Shown here: positions 1 through 11,480 of the stretch, one piece after another
How the letters are laid out: every line of letters starts with the position of its first letter
Numbering within the stretch: the first letter of the stretch is position 1
Assembly (NCBI RefSeq): GCF_018320785.1
Contig: NC_054873.1
Span: 28,052,196-28,116,195, forward strand
Length of the DNA: 64,000 nucleotides
Direction of reading: 5' to 3'
DNA from: Cheilinus undulatus
Taxonomy: Eukaryota; Chordata; Actinopteri; Labriformes; Labridae
Translations under genes and position numbers: made by a program
The notes under the pieces: generated by a model
Told to the model about the DNA's origin: nothing
The model's database searches: none
What the model saw: only the letters and a program-made list of their open reading frames with translations

Positions 1-2495
1 AGCGTTTGATAGACCTGCATGAGCTGCAACTACAATGCTTTGAACCAGCTGCAGCAATGACTGCCCGTTGCTCCTACCCTCACCAACCAGCTTGCAGGGA
101 GAAAGCATGAAATACTTCTGCTGCACAAAACTAAAACAAAACAATACAGATCTAGAACATCATCAAAAAAAGAAAAGGGACGCAGGAGTCCAACCATGAC
201 ATTAGGTGTATTAATATGAAAATAAATCATTAAATTGAGTCAATGTGCAGTCTTTTTTTTCCAATTTAATTAACATTTTAGGTTCACATATTTAGATATA
301 TTTTTTCAGAAGCTTTTTAATAAAATAGTAACATACTTTCTGCTTTAGCATTGTAAAAAATGCAAAACTCCAGTTCATTTAAACCACTGCTTTCATTTTG
401 AAAATTGACAGTGTGTTTTCTATTAGTGAGATATTTACTCTGACATGAGGAATTGTAATTTCATCTGTGAAATTATTTTCTTTTTGGAAAAGTCATTATC
501 TCATTTTCAGATCTTTTAACAGTTTTGTTCAAAAATCACCAAAACTATTGTTGAGAAGGCAGCCACCAGTGGAAGAAACCTTTCATTTAAGAGTATTTAA
601 ATTGAATATGTTACAAAAAATAAATATGGACTGTATCAGAATATTCTGAACTTATATATTCTTGTCTTTCTGTTTTTCTTGTGTGTACAATTGCATGTGT
701 GTGTAAAGCAGTTGAGGAGGGGGCCCCTGAGGCTTGATTATGAGCTGTTGACCACAGGACTCTGAATATTTGGTAGAAGAGGAAGCACAGAAGCTCCGGT
801 CCACTAACACAGTAACACAGCCCCTGGGACTCCAGCTTATACAGACTCTGTGATGTTACTGCTGAGACGAAGCAGGGTTAGCACACACACCGCATAATGG
901 TCCCACCACAGACAGCAGACACTGAGGACTCGTAAGGGGCCGACAACTGAGGACTCCAGGGGCTGTGAACTTTTATTTCAAGTGTGACCAAAGACAATAT
1001 TTAGATCATAAATCCATGTGTGTTTATGTATGTGTGCACCAGCGCTCTGTATTGGGCCTATGACATAGTTCACTGCCTCCATACTCTCAGGGACCATCTC
1101 TGACATCATGGCTTAGCTGTCCATCAGTGAGTATGGCTCTCTACAAGATTTCTGCCTGTTAGAAATCCATTGTTTTAAAGTGATTGTTCATTTTAGCAAC
1201 ACATATAGTTGTACCACACACTTAGTTTACGAACAGAGTAAAAGGTTAGCAGTCAGTAAGGAGAAAGCAACACAGGCAGCCTATGCATCTTGGTCTCTCT
1301 ATATTAGCACCATGTTTCTCAGCTGTGTCTTTAATCTAGCTAATTGAATGCTCCAATAATTCTGAGGAGATTATACTCTGACAAGGTGTCACACTGGAGT
1401 CAGAGGTAGAGCAGGCCAGTGATCTATTTGTCAAATACATCAAGCTCTCCTCTAATTTCCCCTGAATGAAAGTGATCATTTTGTAAATGCACACTCCAGA
1501 TGGCTGATAAGATTTATTCCTTTTGTGTTGGAGGAGGTTAAGCTAATATTATTTAAAGGAAGTGCGGATAACTCTGGATTAACCAAAATCCAAGCGAAAA
1601 GCTTTATCTGCCTCAAGCTTCGGATTCCACTTAAAGCTAACGTGGTTTTAGTTAAGCCTGTTTGTGGCTTTAATTACTTACAGAGCAAAAAGTCTCTGTT
1701 TATTTAAATTTTGAATCATCTCATTTCTGTATATCTGTTGAATAAACAGAATAAACTTGTCTTAGTTAAAGCTTCTTAATGTTTCTTCTTGCGCTCTTGC
1801 TGTCTATTTCATAAACTGAAGCAATATAAGCCATTTTTATATATATTTTGGGTCTTTTTATGCTTTTACTTAGAGTGGAGAACAGTAGATAGGTTCAGAA
1901 ATGGGGATGTAAGAGGAGGGGTATGCTTCCTGCATACATGAGGCACAAACTAACTGCTAGGCCACCTGCACCCCAACACATTTTTACTGGATATATATGG
2001 TATGTAGGCCTGTATTGTATTACAGTTAGAATATTGTTTTGTAACTTTAGAAGACATTTGAAAAGATCCTTTAGTCAAATTGCCTTTCATTTCTTGCATC
2101 TCACTTGGCAGCTTGTTTGTCCCTCTGTCTGTGTTGGTTTGCATGTGTCACTGTTCCTTCAATTGTCCTTGATACCACTCAGAAGACTTCTTGGTTGTAC
2201 TGGTTAGGAAATGGTGCCATAAAATAAAATCATAAATGTGTGAAGATTTTCGATATAATCCTAAATGTTGCTCTGAGACTCCATTCTGGGACTTCCCCTG
2301 TGTAACGCATCCATTTTTCTCTCTTCGTTCTTCTTTCAGTCCTTGGGTGGCTTTGTTGCACCCTTCCCTTTAGCAATTCTATTACTTGGTCACGTGGCTT
2401 TCATAAACAAGGTTTGCAGTATTGCTTCTTCATAGTTGCACACTGTTTTCTTGCTGCCACTGCCAATTTATTTTGCCACAATGTTGAAGATGAGA
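1..2495. other. Intergenic, no gene recognised
   Basis: I see no coding exon, RNA gene or clear transposon. The sequence is AT-rich with short homopolymer runs. The stretch around 720-965 is richer in G+C and could be conserved non-coding DNA or an untranslated exon, but nothing in it identifies it. Confidence 0.4.
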
Positions 2496-2499
2496 TAAC

Positions 2500-3298
2500 C
2501 TTGCAAAGCAGATGGATCCGCCCATTTCCTTGTTTTTCACTGGCAAATCCATCTTGCAAAGCTCCCATCTGAACCATCTGGGTCGGTTAGAAAGTGAGAG
2601 GATCAATCAACGACGAGGGGCAGTACTTTCAGACGCAGCAGAGTCGTGATGTAAACAAGCAGCAACAAGAGGTCGGTGCAATTATGGTGGAAGAGATTAG
2701 CGTGGATGCTGCTAAAGGGCCAGTTTTATCAGAACTTGACGACATTTCTTTGTCAAAAGAAGAACAAAGAACAGCAGTGAGTTGTTTTCTTTTCAGAAAC
2801 GACAAAAGTCGTGTACTGACATGTCTATAGTTGCCATGTTTCGCGTTATTCCTCTGTAGCTGCGCATGCGCAGCTCGATAGCAGCTATGTCACGTGTTTT
2901 GTTGCTTTGATGGATACGCCTGTTTCCTTGTTTCTCACTGGCGAATCCATCTTGCAGAGCTCCCGTCTGAACCGTTTGGGCCCTGTTAGAAAGTGACAGG
3001 ACCAACCAGCGATGAGAGGCAGTACTTTCAGGCGCAGCAGAGTCATGATGTAACCAAGCAGCAGCAAGAGCTGGTGCAATTATGGAGGAAGAGATTAGCG
3101 TGGATGCTGCTAAAGTGCCCAATTTAACAGAACTTGATGACATTTCTTCGTTAAAAGAAGAACAAAGAACAGCAGTGAGTTGTTTTCTTTTCAAAAAACA
3201 ACAAAAGTTGAGTACTTACATGTCTATAGTCACCATGTTTCGCGTTAGCGCATGCGCAGCTCGATAGGGCCTACGTCCCGTGTTTTGTTGCTCTTATT
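2500..3298 (+). repeat. Tandem pair of RecQ-like helicase-start repeat units
   Basis: Two direct copies of a unit of about 390-410 bp lie head to tail, roughly 2500-2908 and 2909-3298. Each carries, in order, a GATGGAT/ATCCATC inverted pair, a conserved leader ending in AGCAGCAAGAG-type sequence, and a short open frame reading EEISVDAAK then LKEEQRTAVSCF. A LKEEQ..A motif followed by a Walker A of the type LLPTGFGKS marks the N-terminus of the multicopy RecQ/WRN-like helicase genes dispersed in fish genomes. Here the frame stops just before the Walker A, near what looks like a splice donor. Both units end in a GCGCATGCGCAGCTCGATAG segment. Related copies lie at 23.7 kb and, reversed, at 46.5-46.9 kb. 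The RecQ link is inference from a short motif. Confidence 0.55.
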
Positions 3299-3311
3299 GG
3301 CCCGTAGAGGT

Positions 3312-3573
3312 GTGACGGACAGAACGTTCATCAAATCACATTCCGAGTTTTTTTCAAAGACTCTGTCTTTTCTCAGACGTTTGCTGTTGAAGCTTTCCTG
3401 GATGGATGTGTGAAACAAATCCATCTGGCATGTCAGGTTAATGACAGACAGAATGTTCATTCAATCACACGCCGAGTTTTTTTCAAATCCTCTGCCCTTT
3501 CCCAAACGTTTAGTATTGAAGCTTTCCCAGATGGTTGTGTGAAACACATACATCTGACATGTCAGGTTAAGAT
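3312..3573 (+). repeat. Two-copy tandem repeat of about 130 bp
   Basis: Units at about 3312-3440 and 3441-3573 share the order GACAGAA.GTTCAT, CCGAGTTTTTTTCAAA, then a GAAGCTTTCC block and CATGTCAGGTTAA. They follow directly on the RecQ-like units and are probably part of the same dispersed repeat. The first unit carries a GATGGAT...ATCCATC hairpin like the one heading the upstream units. No function is recognised. Confidence 0.6.
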
Positions 3574-3605
3574 GAGACGGTGTTTGCTCACAAACACATG
3601 CTAAA

Positions 3606-4375
3606 ACTAAGAAACTACAACGGCCTCTTGAGTTAGCAGACGCCACAGGTAAGCTTCTTTATTACTCTTCCTGCCATGACCCCCTCTCGCACAGATGACT
3701 AAAATAGCTCATACAAAGTTTGGTGTAACATCATGCCAAAATGAAGGAAAAGGTACCTGCAATGTAGCATTACTTCTAGCTTTAGCTAGTCCTTGGTGAG
3801 ACAGCGGTCATATCAAGGTAAGGATGGCCTGTAACTGACAATGTAGCATGTTCATCGCCATGCTAGCTATTGTTACAAGCCTCATCACAATGTGGGGAAG
3901 GGCTAATAGTTACAAATGTGTGATAATATGCTACCTCCTTTATAATGTTGCTTTCCGTTACCAGCCTCCCAGTGAGGCTACATCAGAGAGAACTACAGTA
4001 ATGTTAACAATCAGATTTATGCCAAACCATGATACATAAAAACATAAATGAGAACCCTAATATACCAGAAATATATTTTGGCTAACTTATTGCACCCCCC
4101 AAAAGACCTCCACTACTGTACATAGCACATGAGCTTATGTTTTGTATTATGTGCTAGGCTACTACTTAGATTGAGATTTATCCGTATCTCAAGTACTTTT
4201 TTCCTAGGCACCAGAATAGCTTGTTTTGCCAGACTTTATCATCTAGATTGCTTTGCCTAGCTGCTAAGTTTTTTGCTAAACAAAATAATGATGGTCATAT
4301 CAAATACACAACGGCCCATGTTTTAACCACAAGGTACATGAAATGCTATTAAGAGGAAGAAAATACGCCAGAAAT
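3606..4375. other. Intergenic, nothing recognised
   Basis: AT-rich spacer between two repeats. I see no exon, RNA gene or recognisable transposon. Confidence 0.4.
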
Positions 4376-4379
4376 TGGT

Positions 4380-4790
4380 AATGGAATGGAAATAAATAAA
4401 TAATTGTTAGAAGAGGCAAAAAAAATTTGGTTAAAAAAGGTGATAACAATGAAGGAAAAGCAGTAAAAATATGCAAAAGCTAGAAAATTGTGTAAAAAAG
4501 CAGAAATGTAATAAAAGTGCCAAAATATTTGCCAAAATTGGTAAAGGTTGGAAAAAATGGGTTAAAAAAAAAGGTTAAAAGTGGCAAATAGAAAGAGGAA
4601 AAATGTGCAGAAGATATGGAGAAAAGTAGCAAGAAGGTTAAAAAAATGTGGTTAAAAAGGAGGTTAAAAAGTAGCATAAATAACAAGGATTCTAGCACCA
4701 ATATTACTTAACCAGCACACGAGCAATAATATTATCAATTATTTAAAGCTGGGTAGGGCCTATTCTCTGTCTTTTTAAGGGGCCCATACA
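4380..4790. repeat. Degenerate GGTTAAAA/GTGGCAAAA array, copy 1
   Basis: An A/G-rich, imperfect tandem array built from words such as GGTTAAAAA, GTGGCAAA and AAAAATGGGTTAAA runs to about 4680. It is followed by a unique-looking tail with TCTAGCACCAATATTACTTA, a GGGGCCCA block and AATTCTGTGTCCAGGCC. The same array plus tail recurs at 13.2-14.1 kb and 17.5-17.9 kb, so this is one dispersed family rather than a local simple repeat. The 13-kb copy sits inside a hAT-like element with target duplications, which suggests that all three came in on transposons. Confidence 0.55.
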
Positions 4791-4799
4791 ATTCTGTGT

Positions 4800-7205
4800 C
4801 CAGGCCTTCATACTAAGCTTCATACTAAACTTGTGTTTGCTGTCATCTATTTTGTTGTTGTTTTTTTAATCTTCACTTTATTCTGGTTATATCAGGATAA
4901 TAAGGCTGTGTTGTCTCTTTAAATGTAATGATTTATCATATTATCTCAGAAAACAAAGCAACAGACCAGAACATTACATGCCATGTTGTCACACTAATGA
5001 GGGAAGTTAAGTATATCTTTACATTTGTTTTGTGCTTTTGAAACTCAGGGGATAAGAGATAAATAAGTCAAGATTTTTAAAGAAAACTATCAAAAATGAC
5101 TCAATTTTATGGGAAAATGGAGTGAAGAAAATGTCAACATGCCTATCCATTTAGGGTGTGTGTAACTTTTGTCGTTGGGATTCTGTTTTGTGGTAAGGAT
5201 TTCATCCTCCAATCACTTTTCCTTAATTTACTGTATATGAAATTGAGCACTCCGCCTTTCTTCAAGTGTCTGGCCATTACTCTTTGAGCTGGTTTTGGTT
5301 AAAGTTGCCCAGGCCTGTACACACAGGAAGCCCAGAGTTATAGAAAACTGATCCAGTGAGACAGAGATGGAGAAGAAGAGCAGCAGGGATGACATTTTGA
5401 ACTACAGAAATTTTGAGATTGACCTGTCACTTCACATGCTTTTCTATATGCCCCTATAGTGTTGCTATGAACTGCTGAAATGCATTTCTCTTTTGACATT
5501 CAACAACAGGAGGAGGAGGGTCCACATTATTCCAAAGTCATTCCAAGTTTACCAAAGCAGGTTGTTTCTCCCCTAAAAAGTCACAGTCTATGTTACTCAA
5601 CGTGAGCCACACTCAGCATTTTGGAGAGTTTTTCTGTCAGCCTTGCAAAATAAACAGTTCTCTGTAATGCCCCTTCTGTCGCCCCCCTCTCCCCTCTCCT
5701 CTTTCTGTCTTTCTCTTGTCTCTCCCTCGCTGTCACAGTTGCTCATTCGCAGGTTGATGGGAGGCATCAGAAGGGATGAGTGCGAGGCATTTGAGGGAAG
5801 TGTGTGAGAGTAGGACGTCTTTCTCTGTGCCTGTCTCTGGTCATCTCCACAACAGGGAGACAACAAATGATGTAGAAGAAAAGGGTAACCCTGGCGATCA
5901 CCCAGGGGCAGGATGGCGATGTGGAGTGGTTACTGTACAGCGAGAGAACACAGGGGTCATCAGGCCCGATGTGAGCAAGCTTTCCTGCTCATGTCCCATC
6001 ATTTAAACTGTGTTTTTATCCGCCTGGTCCCCCCTCCTCCTTCCTAGTGCCATTCTCCTCCTCCCCATCACTCTCTGCATAGAACCTCATCGACTAGATC
6101 TGCGCTGACAGGCCCTAGCTGCATGTGTGCACTCTGACCGACTGCTCTTTTTGACTTTGTGTGTGTGCAGAGCGTAGTGGGGGAGTGAGTCTGTTTTCCT
6201 GGTGTCTGAGGGCTCTGATTTTTGTGGCAGGGCTGTCAGATCTCTGTTCCCTCCACGCCAGATCAATGCCAGCACCAAGCAAGTGGCAGCGCCTGATGAG
6301 AGCCACCCGCCCCTCTGACAGGTGCCCACCACGACAGGGAATATGTTCTTCCAAATAGCAAGCTGGTGGCTGAGTGATGCACATGCAGAGTGGCACTGCA
6401 GAGGGAAACGGGTTCTTTTACCACACAGGGGATGGTTTCTGTAGGGCCTCTTTTGGCCTTTAGATCTGAATGTTGTTATGAGCACAAATACTTCACACAC
6501 TTGTGGATCATTTTTCTAGGACGTGTGTCTATATGGATGCTTATTTAAAAAAATGATCACTGATTACCTTAAAATGTTGGTTAATAGCCACATTGTTATT
6601 CTCAAAGTAGTCTACTTTTATTTATCAGACACAGACCTTTAGCTATTTTCAAATAAAATATGTGCAGACAAAGATGGAAAAGATTATACAAGAGCAGATG
6701 TACACCTGTAAGAATATGTTACAAAATGAGGACAATCAAAATCACAAATCCCTCATTTAATCTTATCTTGTAGGAAAGCCCATTACCTCCAACCTGCTGC
6801 ACTGAGAAGAAGAAAGAAAGAAACCCCTGTTAATTTAATCACTAAGAAGTGTGTTGGCCTGTGGAGCTGCATTAAAATATCACTGACTGACTATCCCAAA
6901 ATCCTCAAGAATGATTGGCTATTATTATAAGAACGATTGGCTTGTGTTAGCCTTATCAGCCATTCATGTAAAGGCTGTGATTTTTTTTTATTACTTTTCT
7001 AATTACTGAACTGAAATGGATTGGTTTCAATTAAATGCACCAAAATGAGGTACATCAAGGTGGCTGCACCATTCTAATATTTTCCTGTATGCGGCCCTTA
7101 TATTATTGTTATTTTTACACCCCTGCTTTACCACTTATTTTGTTTTTCTAATGCTTAGTCATTCAACAGAAAACAAAGGGACAGCTTTATAAAAACAGGT
7201 ATAGA
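4800..7205. other. Intergenic, G+C-rich patch at 5.6-6.4 kb
   Basis: No gene is recognised. A patch at about 5600-6400 is clearly richer in G+C than its surroundings and opens with a pyrimidine tract (5670-5740). It could be conserved non-coding DNA or an untranslated exon. Frames through it are short, resemble no family and lack exon-like boundaries. Confidence 0.35.
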
Positions 7206-7368
7206 TATCCATCCATCCATTATCAACACTGTTCATCCCATTTCAGGTCACAGGGACTTGGAGCTAATCCCTGCTGTCTTTGGGCGAGAGGCGGAATACA
7301 CCTTGGCCTAGTCAGCAACCAGCCATGCTTACACTCACACTGACGGGCAATTTAGAGTCACCAACATT
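7206..7368 (+). mobile_element. 3' tail of a teleost LINE or LINE-derived SINE
   Basis: The stretch opens with a CATC microsatellite-like run and continues with GGTCACAGGGACTTGGAGC, then TTTGGGCGAGAGGCGG and GGGCAATTTAGAGTCACCAA. This order is the very common 3' tail of a non-LTR retrotransposon family dispersed in fish genomes. I do not assign the clade with certainty. No coding part is attached, so this is a 5'-truncated copy. Confidence 0.6.
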
Positions 7369-8879
7369 GTCATATAGGATAAGAAGAGATATGTGTTATT
7401 TGAATTTAAATATCTTTTGAACCATGGCCACTAACTTTTTTTTCCTCTTTAAGCTAGCCATTGTGCCTTTCTAATTACACTATCCATCCCTCTGTAGCCT
7501 TTATATAGGCCTGCAATTTTTATTTTTTTATTTTTTATCATTTCTGCTGCTAGTGGCTCATGCTAGTCACCATATTGTTTTGTCACATGGGCTGTGACAA
7601 CCAATGGTAAGCTGTTCCATTCTTGCATCATGCTTTGCCAAACTGTGCATGTCGTTACTCTTAGATCATGCAGGAGATGGCCAAAATAGCTCATAATGGA
7701 GAGAAATAGAGCCTGTGATGTGGCCCGCTGTGTCACTGCAGACAGCAACTGCTTTAAATAATAGCACAAATACAGGCATTTTAAAAAGTGCAGGACTTTG
7801 TTTTTGTAAATATGCAAATATTTTGAACACTTTTTTGCCACAGAATGTTTTTTTTTTTTTGTTCACTTTTTGGATCCCAAAAAAGGGGAGAACGTGTTTG
7901 TGCAAAAAACTCTTCATCAATATTGTCTACTGTGTGTGACACATACAAATTTTTGAGTTTAATTTCCATTTAGGTTTTCTTTTGTCTTTATAGTCCCATA
8001 ACTTTTTTAAATTCGAGGGACATTACTGGAGCACAGATATTCTTAAAACCCAGGTTGTACTTTCATAAAGGATGTTAGCTTGAATGTGCACCAAAGCGTT
8101 GATGTTTTACAAGCTTTTAAGACAATAAGTCCAGGCGAGGAGGAGGTCATGCAAACCTGTCTGACTGGGATTTGAACCTACTTGCAACCACTGCACCACC
8201 CTCAATTGTAAAGAATTTCCTTACTTTATTATACAAAGATATTTTCATTTTTGTTGAATGATTTGGTTATGACCAAACCAGTACCACTCTGTTAATGTAA
8301 CTTGGTGCTATTATGTTTGTGTTTTCATTGATTGCAGCCACTATTAGCTATTGTGCTTTAGAGGATTTCATTATAAAGTTAGAAGTCGTTAAATGACACT
8401 GCATTACTTGCAGTTATTATTTTTTTGTATAACGCTTTATTGCATTTATGTTAATATTGTGTGATTGGAAAGTATTTCAGAAAAGAAATATCTGTATTTA
8501 TTTTCAGTTTTAAAGTGCAATGTAAATTTAATATTCAGCCATAAAGAGGTCAGTTGTTTAATGAATTTGACCTAAGATTCTTTAAAAGGTTCAAACCCCT
8601 ACATAAAACATAAAACAATATGCACATATGAACAGAATATGAAGTGATTTTCAAACTGTTTTCTTCTCTATTATTGTGGTTAAAATGAGAATACTTTAAG
8701 CTCAATACCAAATGTTCCCTTAAACCATTTCCGTTTGCTGGAATAAAATAGGTGCATAAATATCCACAAACACATTTTTCACCAAAAGGGGTAAAGTGGC
8801 AGCAACCGTTAAATGCACACCACCAAAGCCATAACACTAAGTAGATGCTACCCACTTAAATCGTTTCTATTCTTCATTC
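7369..8879. other. Intergenic, nothing recognised
   Basis: AT-rich DNA with short homopolymers. No coding exon, RNA gene or identifiable transposon was seen on either strand. Confidence 0.4.
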
Positions 8880-10310
8880 ACTTTAGCTCACCAAACACGA
8901 CAGTCCCCATAGGCGAGTAATGAATAATCATTAGCAAAAGGTCCACAAATTATTGATGTAAAATAAGCAATGATTCTTTTTTTTTGTTTTACAATTTATT
9001 GCCATTAACAAGTAACTTGCAATCCAATAAATGTCAGCATGGCTTTCAGTTAATTAAAGGCAAAGATATTATACAGTAATGCAGGGTGGCGTTTATATCT
9101 CGATTTCCACAGACTGCAATTTACTGCCGAGCCTTTATTTGAAGGGACCCACAAATAATGGCTATTAAGCCGTCAGGGGATGGACAGGGGATCACATTAA
9201 TGAAATTAGATAAGGTGGAATGGTGATCTACACTGGCTGCACTCTGGAGACACATCCAGACGCACAAATCCACACAGACATGTATGCACACGGCACACAC
9301 AGAGCACATTAGGCCTGCATGCTGCTGGATTATCTCCCTGACCTGCTCGCCTTGTGTTTTCTTTTTCTTCACCTCTCCTGCACTTTGTCTGCAGCCTGGT
9401 GAGGTGTTCAACACAGAGGCCTGTCAGCTCATCAGGGAAAGTTTCCCTGTTTGTCCTGAGCTCTGTAGGCAGCCAATCAGTCCATCAACATTGCCAACGC
9501 ACACACATACACGGGGACAAACGTGTCCACATCTCCCCCACTAACAGGGAGGTGTCACTCGGGGAGGCAGCTGCAGTCGCTGGTGTGACTGCTCTCCTCA
9601 AATCAGAGACCCTCGTCCCTGTCAACAGCAACCTGGCCCTGAGGCTACCACTGTCACACCGCGCACACCACCCTTACATACACACCACGATGAGGGGGAG
9701 GAAGAAGAGGAGATGGAGAGGGAGGTGTTCTATCTAGAGAGCTGATTTGGACTGCATTGGAGAGAAGATGGAGAAGAGGAGAGGGAAAAGGAAAGAAGGA
9801 AGGATGAAGGGAGGGGTGAAGGTGTGCGTTTTAGTCAGAACAGCGGGCCTGATTTCCTGCCTGACAGAGAGTCCCAATTATTAGCCATGGCAGTTTAGGG
9901 AAATTGGCACAGAGTGTGACGGGACAGAAAGGAGAAGTGATAATTGTTGGAGAGATGTCATCCTTCAGGTCAGGTAGAAACCCAGCAGCAGGAGCCACAA
10001 TAAGACCTGGACCCCAGGATAACTCTGTCTTTGTTCTCCTCTCTCTCTCTCTCTCTTTGGGAGTGTGTGAAGGACTCGGCCTGTATTTGTGCTGGCAGCA
10101 TACATCAGAGGCCCTCTGTGCAATCGGACAAGGTGCCAATATCTCAGTCATGTGACAGTGACTTCCTGTCCCTGTGTCAGACAGCCACTGAAGGCTCGTC
10201 AATACAGGCTCGTGCTCACATCTGTCCTCATCTTCTCAAACACAAACTCACACAGCATAAGGAGGAACATGGAAATGACTTTCTAATTCCTTCTCTCCCT
10301 ACACTTCTTA
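8880..10310. promoter_or_regulatory. Candidate conserved non-coding region
   Basis: This stretch changes texture from its AT-rich flanks. It contains a block rich in homeodomain-type sites (TAATGA, CCATTAAC, CAATCCAATAAA, AGTTAATTAAAG) at about 8910-9060, a second block at 9120-9230, and a G+C-rich part from 9240 to 10160 with a TC microsatellite near 10041. There is no credible reading frame. By synteny, developmental enhancers of FRMD4A could lie here. The call is inference from composition alone. Confidence 0.25.
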
Positions 10311-10735
10311 AATAGGAAAATGTCACTGTGAGAAGTACTATTTTAACACCACAAACTTTGATTTATTAGCTTCTTTTTAATGACAATTTGAGGAGTGAGT
10401 GCAAAAACTTCTATCACTTTGCATTAAGAATGACTGCTTATCCCGACAGCAGACTTTATACATAAAACAAAATACAAATATTTCATGGAAGTATACCAGG
10501 AAATAACAGCGTGCAGTGTCCATCCATCCCATCCAAAATTCCTCCAGTTTTGGTTCTACAGCCAGCGAAGCAGCAGGAATGCTGTTCCGAAGGACAACAC
10601 TGCCCCCCTGTGGACTGATAGGGTTATTGAAATGTCATTCTGTCTGAGTTTACTCTCAAGTTGCATGTATTAAAACATATAAGAAGTGAACTCATCCAAA
10701 AAGTACAAATGCCACCTATACTCAGTGAGGAATAG

Positions 10736-11480
10736 CTACATTTTAAATTTGCTTTCATGTGTTTTGAACATGAGGAGAGGCCACTCATTCATAAATCCAA
10801 GATTGGTAGTGGCTGCAGTAATGGTTGTCCCTCTGGAGCTTTGTCCCATATCCATACAAGATCTTTGGAGCTCAGTCAGAGTGACCATCAGGTTCTTGGT
10901 CACATCTCTTACAAAGGCCCTCCTCCCCTGATTGCTCAGTTTGGCCAAGTGACCAGCTCTTGGAAGAGTCCTGGTTGTGCCAGACTTCTACCATTTGAAA
11001 ATTATGGAGGCCACTGTGTTCTTGGGAGCCTTCAGTGCAGCAGAATATTTTTTCTTATCATTCCTAAGATCTTTGCCTTGCAACAATCCTGTCTCTGAGC
11101 TCTGAAGGCAGTTTCTTTGACCTCATGGCTTGGTTTTTGCTCTGATATTCATTGTAAACTGTGAGGGCTTCTATAGAAAGGTCCAATCAGTTCAGTTTGC
11201 CGCAGGTGGACTCCAATCAAGGTGTAGAAACATCTCAGCAGGATCAAGGGAAACGTGAGGAACCTGAGTTAAATTTCAAGTGTTTTTGCAAGGGGTCTAA
11301 ATACATATGTCCATTTGATATTTAAGTTTTTTATTTCTAATAGTTTTTTTTTGTTGTTGTTGTTTTTTGTTTTTTTGTAGCAAATTTTCAATGTAGATTA
11401 ATAACAGAAAAAAAAATTAAACAACTGTCCATCAGGCTCAAACATAAAATAAATTGAAAAAAAACTGGAGGGGGTGTCAG
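10736..11480 (-). mobile_element. Tc1/mariner element, N-terminal half, degraded
   Basis: On the minus strand the high-coordinate end carries a 5' leader typical of fish Tc1 elements: a block with CAGGTGGACTCCAATCA in plus sense, followed by the start of a transposase. Reading down, recognisable pieces are a SELRDRIV-like start and the paired-type DNA-binding region with GRRAFVRDVTKNLMVTLTEL and a QRS..MG..SRGTTI block. The catalytic DDE half is missing, so this is a 3'-truncated copy. The frame is interrupted between the two parts. It is a plain DNA transposon fossil and not expected to move. Confidence 0.75.

Noticed and set aside
5776-6006. Open frame in the G+C-rich patch
   Set aside because: It resembles no family, has no exon-like boundaries, and the opposite strand is equally open; composition explains it.
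9284-9737. Two overlapping plus-strand frames of about 90-125 codons
   Set aside because: Low-complexity, histidine/threonine-rich translation without similarity to any protein; typical of G+C-rich non-coding DNA.
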